The position numbers and the translations under genes were made by a program. A stretch of DNA of 64,000 nt from Chionoecetes opilio (lineage: Eukaryota > Arthropoda > Malacostraca > Decapoda > Majidae). The stretch is from assembly GCA_016584305.1 (NCBI GenBank), contig JACEEZ010011758.1, positions 82,001 through 146,000 of the forward strand, read 5' to 3'. A model generated the notes under the pieces. It saw only the letters and a list, made by a program, of their open reading frames with translations, was not told where the DNA came from and did not search any database. This document shows, piece after piece, positions 56,402 through 64,000 of the stretch (positions are counted from its first letter, which is position 1; every line of letters begins with the position of its first letter).

Positions 56402-57006
56402 GTGTCGTGTGGGCAAGTGTCTGTTTGTGAGGTAGAGTCTGTTTACTAACAAAGGCAAAGAAAACGTGTGTTGAGAGGAATACTTACTAATATTGACTTG
56501 ATCAACAAAGGCATGTCCAGGCGTCCTACGACAACAAAACCCGTATTTATTTATCATTAAAGGGTGAGGTGGGGGGGCACGAAGTGAAACACTCGCCGTC
56601 GTCGGCGAGAATTCCTATCGGCGACAATTATAGGTATGGTTTTGATCATGATATATGAGGCATTCAATTTCGTACAGAAATGTCTTAACCACCCGTATAT
56701 ACCCCCATCTCCTGCTCAGCGGACATTTATGTACGAAATTGAATGCCTCATATATCATATATGCTCAAAACCATACCTATAACTGTCTCCGATAGGAATT
56801 CTTGCCGACGACGGCGAGTGTTCCACTTCGTGCCTCCCCTCCTCACCCTTTAATGATAAATAAAGACGGGTTTGTTGTCGTAGGACGCCTGGACATGCCT
56901 TTGTTGATCAAGTCAATATTAGTAAGTATTCCCCTCAACGCCCGTTTTCTTTGCCTTTGTTAGTAAACAGACTCCACCTCACAACAGACACTTGCCCACA
57001 CGATAC
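56402..57006. mobile_element. Foldback element C (~290-bp arms)
   Basis: The left arm 56403-56690 and right arm 56715-57004 are near-perfect inverses (ends 'gtgtcgtgtgggcaagtg' and 'cttgcccacacgatac') with a ~30-base loop. The 46.36-kb paralogue lacks it ('ggccggtggtgaaggg'), which shows it is an insertion. No ORF; class unknown. Confidence 0.85.
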
Positions 57007-57724
57007 CCGAGTGGTGAAGGGCGGAGGTGGAGGCGTTATTGTGGTTGGCGTCGTGGTTCATCAAACCATCACAGCGCGGCGATTATAATCATTGAGGCGT
57101 CAAGGAAGCTATTCAGGCTTAATAGACGCGGCACTGATATTCGCTATGTCGATAAGACACGTCCTATTGTTTTTTAACACTATGTGCAAAGAGTCTATAT
57201 ACAATTCTCTCATATATACAAATCCACGTATATATTTAATAAGAGATGTTATCCTCACGGAGGTCTGGAGTGTACTTATATATACAAGCACGTATATTTA
57301 ATAAGAGATGTTGTTCTCTCGGATGTCTGGAGTGTACTGACTTCTGATCGCAGCCCAGCGGGCGGCGTCCACCACAAATCATACGTGTCACCTTTCAGGT
57401 AGGCGGCAGTGGACCGCCACAATTGGTGCAAATTTAAAGATTGCGGTCAATGAGCAGCCGTTTCAAATTAAGGTGCTAATATAAGGTGCAAATGCTTAAT
57501 AACCACTGGGAATGTTCATTTATATTATCCCAGTACATATCATTTACTTAAATTACCTTAATTAATACCCATTACCATTATAATTATATATATACATCCC
57601 TACGCTCCCCCTATGATGAGCGGACAATAACTCCCTCACTAGGGGGGGGGGGGGGAACAAACCACCACTCTACCAATTATTAAGAGGGTGGTTGGTGGAT
57701 AATTTCCACAGGTGGCATGAGGTG

Positions 57725-58135
57725 GGGAACGGCGGTAGCGAGCACGCAGGTCTCGTCCATTATTACCAAAAAAAACATTCATGTAAAGGATGTTGTGATC
57801 CATTCACAATATTGTCAGTTTTCTTAATTTATTGATGGCTTTCATTCGATGGTACACTTTCGTTGTTGTGGGTTTGTTTACAAGTTATCAGCTGTGATCG
57901 GGCGAGCCCCAACCGATGTAACGGCGGTAGCGACCTCGCACTTCTCGTCCATTATTACCAAAAATAACATTCATGTGAAGGATATATATTGTGACCCATT
58001 CACGATATTGTCAGTTATCGTAATTTATTGATGGCTTTCATTCGACGGTACACTTTCGTTGTTGCGGGTTTGTTTACAAGTTATCAGCTGTGATCGAGCG
58101 AGCTCCGACCGATGTGACGATGAGTGACCTCCAAG
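57725..58135 (-). repeat. Tandem repeat (~190-bp unit), inverse of 13145-13545
   Basis: Two copies of the unit with 'gggtttgtttacaagtt' and 'ttattgatggctttcattcg'; divergence from the array at 13.1 kb is small. Confidence 0.8.
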
Positions 58136-59457
58136 ATGCCTCGGGAACCCTCGCCCCCTGTAGATAATCCCTATTAGATTTAAGGTAAGCAACAATATGC
58201 CTATGTCATCATTTCTATGCATAACTTATCATTTATATATGTTTTGATATGCATGGGTGTGAATGAGTATAAATGTACGGGTATGCACGGGAGGACCGAT
58301 CGACCGATATCAATTTTTTCCATAGGTTATGTGTTTCAAATAGAGCGAATTCACATAAAACGACCTCGTTTATTGTTTTAAACAATATTGTTTTAAATTT
58401 CTCGTTTTATGTGGAACCCTAGTGTAGTTGGTAGCATCAATTATGAGATTTCGAAGTCACTGTATTTCTCCGTTTCAGTGGACTCCACACCAGACATTGC
58501 CCATACGGACCAGCTCACTATCATCCTCCGCTACGTCAACATGACAGATCACAAGCCTGTCGAGCGTTTCCTCACGTTCATTAGTATCTCTAGTCATACA
58601 GGTCAGAATCTTGCTGATACTCTTCTCCAATACTTGAAGGACCATGACATCGACTTTGACAATTGGCGTGGTCAGACGTATAACAATGCTAGTAATACGT
58701 CGGGCAAGTACAATGGTATATATGCAGCAAATTTTGAAAAACAAGAACAGTTTGGCTGATTACATTCCCTGTGCAGGTAACTCTCTGAACCTATAGTAGA
58801 GGACCCTACCATTGAGCCCGTGACCAATTTCTCCTGATCAAGGTTTGAAGGTGGTTTTTAAATGACTTGAGGATACTGAACAAAATAAGCCCTCATGTCC
58901 CTCGCAAAAGTGCGGGCTAACTCCGCCAGGGGGCAAAATCCAAGATGGCCGCCGTGAAAACTAGATTTGTCATATCTTGACTCATTTAATAGCTATTAAT
59001 ATGTTCTTGGTGTCTAAATGTATGTTTTTTTAAGTCAAGGAGAGCAATAAAGACATCATAGAGTGGATTTGTGGACAAAAAGTCATTGTAATTGATTATT
59101 TTATTAAAAAATGAAGACAAAACATTTCAATATTCATCATTTTCGAGAACCATATCATGCTTATTGGCCACTAATCACATGAAGCTTATTTTCACTGGAT
59201 TATAACTCAAGTTGATGTTATTGAAAAAAGATGTAGCCCAATTCATCTCAAAATGTGTTACAAGAACTCCAAGTAACACGATATGGCTGATACACGCTTT
59301 GAATTTGTTCTATTAGTATATGTATATTGCCGATGTATTCTAGGTGTCAACAAATAGGTTTTTCAGACCAAGGTTTTCAATGCTAATATACATGAATTAA
59401 TTTGTTTAATCAAAATTGAAAACAATTATTGATTTATCCTAACTCATTACATATTTC

Positions 59458-59650
59458 TAATCACAGGCGTCACTATAAAAATCCTGCTTGCGCCATCACG
59501 GGCGAGGACCAACCATCACAGCCCTCAAGTGAACCTCCAGAGCCTACCATCCGAGCCCTGGGTCACCACTGCCTACAGGCGCTATAGGCACAAATGTATA
59601 AAAATAAATAATAATAAAAAAAAATAAAAATAAAAAAAAAAAAAAAAAAA
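59458..59650 (+). mobile_element. SINE family 3 (5'-truncated) in the left TIR of element A
   Basis: Body 'taatcacaggcgtcactata' through poly(A) at ~59620-59650. The right TIR reads 'acatatttcagataaatc' uninterrupted, so the insertion is precise, with TTC on both sides. Confidence 0.9.
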
Positions 59651-59704
59651 TTCAGATAAATCAGGCAAAATCCACAACCTATCATAACTATTTAACTGAC
59701 AATT

Positions 59705-61918
59705 ATGAATATGGATATGGAGTTTGAAAGGATATCAAATTCAGGTACACCAATGGCGAAATACTGGATGTCTTTTCTTGAGATGACTGAGATTCTGATG
59801 ATGAACTTGCATGCCCTAAGAACTCAGAACTGGGAAGAATTCAAAGCATCTCTACGTTTGATGTTGCCCTGGATGCATGTCTATGACAACAGCAAGTATT
59901 GAAGGTGGATGGTGGAGTACTGGCTGGAGCTGAGCAATCTTCCTGAGGAGAGAACAGCCTACATGAGGGATGGTTTGTTTTCCCAGTCAATCACTAGTAA
60001 ACCTTACTCTTGTTTACCTCTTGATCTGTGGATAGAGATGACCATGAACAAAGGATCGAAGATGAAAGCTGGTTGGCTTAAAATCCTCAAAAATGAGATG
60101 TTGCTCACTGATTCAAGAAATGTTAACTCCGTCAACCAAGTCAGATCATCTCTACATACCATGACACAGAGTACCCTGTCAAAACAGCAACACAGTGAAA
60201 ACACAAAAACACGTTTGAAGCTGGATGAGCAGGCAGTACAGGATATTGATAGCTGCATCACTGAATTTTCCTATGACCCATTCAACACAGACGATCCTAA
60301 TCTGAGATCTCTTCAATCTGGTGTTCTGGCTTCTACTGCACTTGTTGATGACTTCGAGTCTGCTCATCACGATGGTGAAGATCTGTTCAGGATATTCTGC
60401 AATGACAGCATGTTGAGTGGCAATATACCATTTTACTTTACAGTGCACAGAAACTAACGACGGAACTTCAGTAATCCACCACCTGTCATAGGTGACAATA
60501 CTGACAAGGTTACCAAATCAGAGGCCATGGCCGGAGAACAAGACAATGGTGTCCATCATAGCACTAGCAGAAGCACACGACGACAAGTTTAACCTCATTA
60601 ACGTGATGGAATACCGAGTGACAGATGAATGTTTGCCCATATACAACGTTAACAGGACAATGAGAAAGACCCAAAAGTCCAAATTGGTGGATAAATATAT
60701 ATGGAGACCTTGGATTCCAAGGAGTACATTGCTATAGTTGATATGGGATTCATATGGCGTCTGTCAACCCCATCATTTGAGGACCGTGAACAATCAGATG
60801 GTATATACTAGCTTCACATGGCGGGATTATGCTTCCAAGATGTTGTCCATAATAATGTCCAGACACAAAAATGTTTCAAAGATTGTGTTGGTGAATGACC
60901 GCTATGACTTGCCATTTACCATCAAAGACAGTGAACGAAATCTTCGCTCTAGTAATATTGAAGGCTCTAAGAACATCTTCATCCGGCCTTCAGACAAATT
61001 TCCCTCAGCTAGAGCTTTCCAGGATTTGTTGCACAATCCAGCTAATAAACAACGCTTGCAGTCATTTCTCCAAGATGAGATCCGTCTAAGGTGCTGTGAA
61101 CATCCCAATGTCCAGTATGTATATTCAGTGGGTCCAAAGTGTTGGAATTTATCCACAGGAGACAGAATTGGCAATTTTGAATGTGAACACATCGAAGCAG
61201 ACACGATTCTCTTCTTTATAAATTATATTCCCAAATCAGAAGATCAGGCATTGATACTGATGTTGTCATTGATGCTGAAGATACAGACGTTCTAGTTTTG
61301 TCTGCATATGTTGCCCATACAATAGATGGAGTGTTAACAGTCAAGAGGAAGAACATCATAGATTGTAAAAAACTATGCTCCAAAGAGGTAGCAGAGATTA
61401 TAGTTCAATTACATATTCACAGTGGATCAGACACCACAACTGCCTTTTATGGCCACGGGAAAGCATCAATTTTTACCAAGGGAATCTCAGATGATGCACG
61501 TGCTCTGCTGTGCTGTTTTGGCAAGTCATTGCCGGTCACACAGTCTGTTCTGAATGACATGGCAATATTCACCTTAAGATACATCTATGACAAGGTGAGC
61601 AAATCTATGGGTGAAGCAAGGGCACGAAAATGGAACCAGATGAAGAGAAAATCAACACTGAGACTTCCACCAGATAGAGATTCACATGACCTGAAGGTAG
61701 CAAGAGGAAATTATCAAACACACATGCTTCTCAATTATCATAAGGTAGATCCTTCTCCGTCTCCACTTTCACATGGATGGGCTGTTGAGAATGGCTTGTG
61801 TAAGCCAGTGCGATACACAAGACCAGCACTACCAATGCATTTGAAGGATGTCGTTCAACTTCAAGACCTAACACCAGGAGATACTGATTCAGGAGAGTGA
61901 TTCATATGATGAAGACGA
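59705..61918 (+). pseudogene. Element A core protein, PIN/FEN-like nuclease-looking C-terminal region, damaged
   Basis: Pieces in order: 59705-59902 (AKYWMSFLEMTEILMMNLHA), an in-frame TGA, 59909-60457 (RWMVEYWLELSNL; CLPLDLWIEMTMNKGSK), shifted 60492-60737 (NVMEYRVTDECLPIYN), shifted 60738-61295 (FTWRDYASKM; GDRIGNFECEHIEADTILFF), and a shifted frame from ~61246 to 61900 (VIDAEDTDVLVLSAYVA; HIHSGSDTTTAFYGHGK). The acidic motifs EADT, DTDVLVL and GSDTT, with a following GK, resemble the metal-binding centre of PIN/FEN-like nucleases; this is pattern recognition, not a search result. Three frameshifts and one stop make it non-functional. No DDE signature is visible. An acidic tail (~61895-61940) closes the frame. 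Confidence 0.7.
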
Positions 61919-62668
61919 GGATAATGACATTGATGTATAATATTGCCCATTCATGTTATCCATAATTGTCAGTTAAATAGTTATGATAGGCTGTGGATTT
62001 TGCCTGATTTATCTGAAATATGTAATGAGTTAGGATAAATCAATAATTGTTTTCAATTTTGATTAAACAAATTAATTCATGTATATTAACATTGAAAACC
62101 TTGGTCTGAAAAACCTATTTGTTGACACCTAGAATACATGAATACATCGGCAATATACACATACTAATAGAACAAATTCAAATTGTGTATCAGCCATATC
62201 GTGTTACTTGGAGTTCTTGTAACACATTTTGAGATGAATTGGGCTACATCTTTTTTCAGTAACATCAACTTGAGTTATAATCCAGTGAAAATAAGCTTCA
62301 TGTGATTAGTGGCCAATAAGCATGATACGCTTCTCGAAAATGATGAATATTGAAATGTTTTGTCTTCATTTTTTAATAAAATAATCAATTACAATGACTT
62401 TTTGTCCACAAATCCACTCTATGATGTCTTTATTGCTCTCCTTAACTTAAAAAAACATACATTGAGACACCAAGAACATATTAATAGCTATTAAATGAGT
62501 CAAGATATGACAAATCTAGTTTTCACGGCGGCCATCTTGGATTTTGCCCCCTGGCGGAGTTAGCCCGCACTTTTACGAGGGACATGAGGGCTTATTTTGT
62601 TCAGTATCCTCAAGTCATTTAAAAACCACCTTCAAACCTTGATCAGGAGAAATTGGTCACGGGCTCAA

Positions 62669-62732
62669 TCAGAACAGGGAACAGGGAACAGGGAGACACG
62701 AAATGAGGTGGATTCTGTGGTAGAAAAGATGG
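62669..62732 (+). repeat. Templated insert in the right TIR of element A
   Basis: 64 bases ('cagaacagggaacaggg ... gtagaaaagatggg') repeat 63016-63068 of the neighbouring hAT gene. They interrupt the TIR between 'ctcaat' and 'gggtcctc', where the left TIR has only four bases. The 'aacaggg' word is triplicated. Confidence 0.85.
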
Positions 62733-63474
62733 GTCCTCAATTACTACAAGTTCTACTGTAGTTGGTCAGTACGCGGTGGATTGTTGCATTGAAGCAGTTT
62801 CATTTTTTAGGTTTTTGCAGGGCCTGTATGCGTTCCTTGTGGCATCCACGCACCGTTGGGGTGTCCTGCAGACCCTTTTGGAACAGCAACCTGGGTGCCT
62901 TATTTCAAAACACCCATCGGATACCCGGTGGTCTGCCCGAGCTGATGCCCCTGAAGCTCTGTTCCGCGGTTACCGCCAGTTCCAGAGTGCTCTCAAAGAG
63001 ATCTCTGTAGATGAAAATCAGAACAGGGAGACACGAAATGAGGTGGATTCTGTGGTAGAAAAGATGGGCACCATAGAAGTTGCCCTGATGTGTGAACTTT
63101 GGAATTATATTTTGCAGCGTGCGCTTCAACTGCTGCAGCAAGTTGTTGCAAAGTGCCACCATAGAATGAACACCGACTATTGGTCTGCTTAAGAGTTTTA
63201 ATGAGTTTTTACATGCGCGCCGAGAAAAGTTTGATTTCTATGAGCAACAAGCATGTGATCGCTGCGGCAACAGCACTTACAAATCCGAAAGTCGGCGAAT
63301 TCCCAAGCATAAGAAGCATGTCAATGATGGAAATGCTACTGATGCCGCTGAAGGGATGACATGACGGGCCAACAAAAATTCAAAGGTAATACATTTTATG
63401 TCATGATTGATCAACTGCGAAGTGCATTGCAGAAACGCATAGATGTGGTGGTTCATCCTAGGCTTGGAAAGGTA

Positions 63475-63867
63475 TCCTTCAGCAGGGAAAGGATACGGAA
63501 TAGTCACTTTAGTTTCTTTTAATGCTAGGAGAACGACGAGCCTGACTCTGAAACGTCAGGTCCCGTTACACACTGACGCCTTGGGGCGTCTGGCGGGAAC
63601 AGAACAATGCCCGCGCCTTGCTTTTGCGGGAACCGCCCACGCCTTGAGTTACCACTTAGGTTTAACAAAGTCCTTAATGCTACTCTACCCAAATGTGCTA
63701 ATTACACCAACACATCGCTCGGTCACACCTAACTGTGACCTCACAGTCATTATCATCATCTAATACATACAAAATTAAACTGTAAACTTAATACTAAGAA
63801 ACTAGTAAGAGAATATTATTACACAGAAAACTAATAATAACATGTGAAAAACATAAAGGCATGTTAC
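63475..63867 (-). mobile_element. Probable 3' LTR region of the Gypsy-like element
   Basis: Lies between the hAT remnant and the pol stop, non-coding, with moderate GC. Its exact LTR edges (TG...CA) and the target duplication could not be fixed. Confidence 0.35.
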
Positions 63868-64000
63868 CCTATGTAGTAGACTTGGTCAGTGCATGAGAGG
63901 TCAGCTTGACTTTCTTTAGCCTATCTACATGTACTACTTCTGTAGTATTATGAGTTTGATCAAGAAGTATGAATTTATTTCCATGAACTTTACTGGTGAC
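63868..64000 (-). CDS. LTR (Gypsy-like) retrotransposon pol, C-terminal end
   Basis: Minus-strand reading from the window edge gives VTSKVHGNKFILLDQTHNTT, then EVVHVDRLKKVKLTSHALTK, and stops at TAG (63868-63870). The VHVDRLK motif is the end of the integrase C-terminal (GPY/chromodomain-side) region of Gypsy-type polyproteins. The element enters the window from the right. Confidence 0.7.

Larger units (their letters stand above)
52980..57720 (+). repeat. Undescribed ~1.5-kb repeat, copy 2, split by two insertions
   Basis: The segments 52995-53110, 56302-56400 and 57007-57720 align in order with 46170-47870. The gaps are exactly element B (53111-56301) and a foldback (56402-57006). Confidence 0.8.
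58794..62758 (+). mobile_element. Element A: long-TIR (~0.73 kb) DNA transposon
   Basis: Left TIR 58794-59707 (with a 193-base SINE) and right TIR 61961-62758 (with a 64-base foreign insert near its end) are near-identical inverses. Shared phrases include 'attgagcccgtgacc', 'caagatggccgccgtgaaaa' and 'cctatcataactatttaact'. The outer ends read TA-tagtagaggaccc and gggtcctc...ttctactg-TA. The target is TA inside a hAT transposase gene, which reads through when the 3965 bases are removed. The single-copy core (~2.25 kb) encodes one damaged protein. Confidence 0.88.
58409..63470 (+). pseudogene. hAT-family transposase (DUF4371/ZMYM-like), split by element A
   Basis: The N-side piece 58409-58790 encodes YFSVSVDSTPDIAHTDQLT (first catalytic Asp region), DNWRGQTYNNASNTSGKYNG and, in a shifted frame, SLADYIPCAGNSLNL. 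The C-side piece from 62760 continues directly: VGQ-AVDCCIEAVSFFRFLQ, ASTHRWGVLQ, SDTRWSARADAPEAL and LWNYILQRALQLLQQ. A damaged tail gives KGNTFYVMIDQLRSALQKR (63375-63440). Joined at TA the two sides read through, showing that element A inserted in the ORF. The second catalytic Asp (usually CRGQxYDNA) is Asn here, and the preceding Cys is Trp. The C-terminal dimerisation domain is absent; a Gypsy remnant lies beyond. Confidence 0.85.

Overview
The window is a stretch of a large, repeat-packed animal genome, most probably a decapod crustacean (crab-like). The evidence is a eukaryotic multi-exon gene with GT/AG introns, dense (GT)n, (GA)n and (AT)n microsatellites, TTAGG-type tracts as in arthropod telomeres, tRNA-derived SINEs, and a mixed load of LINE, Helitron, hAT, Tigger/pogo-like, piggyBac-like, PIF/Harbinger-like and Gypsy sequences. 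The decapod assignment is inference; nothing prokaryotic is present.

Only one host gene is recognised: an aldo-keto reductase on the minus strand, with five coding exons at 39250-39324, 23547-23714, 20349-20465, 6418-6612 and 3837-3937. They encode about 218 residues with the expected Asp, Tyr, Lys and His active-site residues; the last exons lie left of position 1. Its 35-kb span is filled with transposons: two degraded LINEs (1-6 kb), nested TA-flanked Tigger/pogo-like elements (7.4-11.5, 14.1-16.0, 16.2-18.2, 20.6-23.4 kb), piggyBac-like MITEs, tRNA-SINEs, and a 2.7-kb DNA transposon with an unusual transposase (24.4-27.1 kb). The stretch 28.2-33.7 kb has abnormal homopolymer-rich text and may be poorly assembled, but still shows a 0.6-kb inverted repeat pair. 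From 33.8 to 38.9 kb there are TTAGG-like arrays, a Helitron, long CT/GA tracts, a TIR element and a 150-base T tract.

Upstream of the gene (39.3-64 kb) there are no recognised host genes. There is a second Helitron copy, hAT-like elements, SINE hairpins, and two copies of an undescribed ~1.5-kb repeat (46.2-47.9 and 53.0-57.7 kb). These copies provide natural empty-site comparisons for several insertions.

The most interesting content is a pair of related-looking mobile elements with very long terminal inverted repeats. Element B (53111-56301) has ~1.0-kb TIRs and encodes a Cys/His-rich N-terminal domain whose first codons lie inside the TIR. Element A (58794-62758) has ~0.73-kb TIRs, sits inside a hAT transposase gene, and encodes a PIN/FEN-like nuclease-looking C-terminal region. 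Both appear to have TA target duplications and TAGT-like termini. I propose that they are decayed members of one transposon group with an unassigned, possibly PIN-like, core protein. The B left TIR carries a Helitron and the A left TIR carries a SINE, so each element's opposite TIR preserves the empty site.
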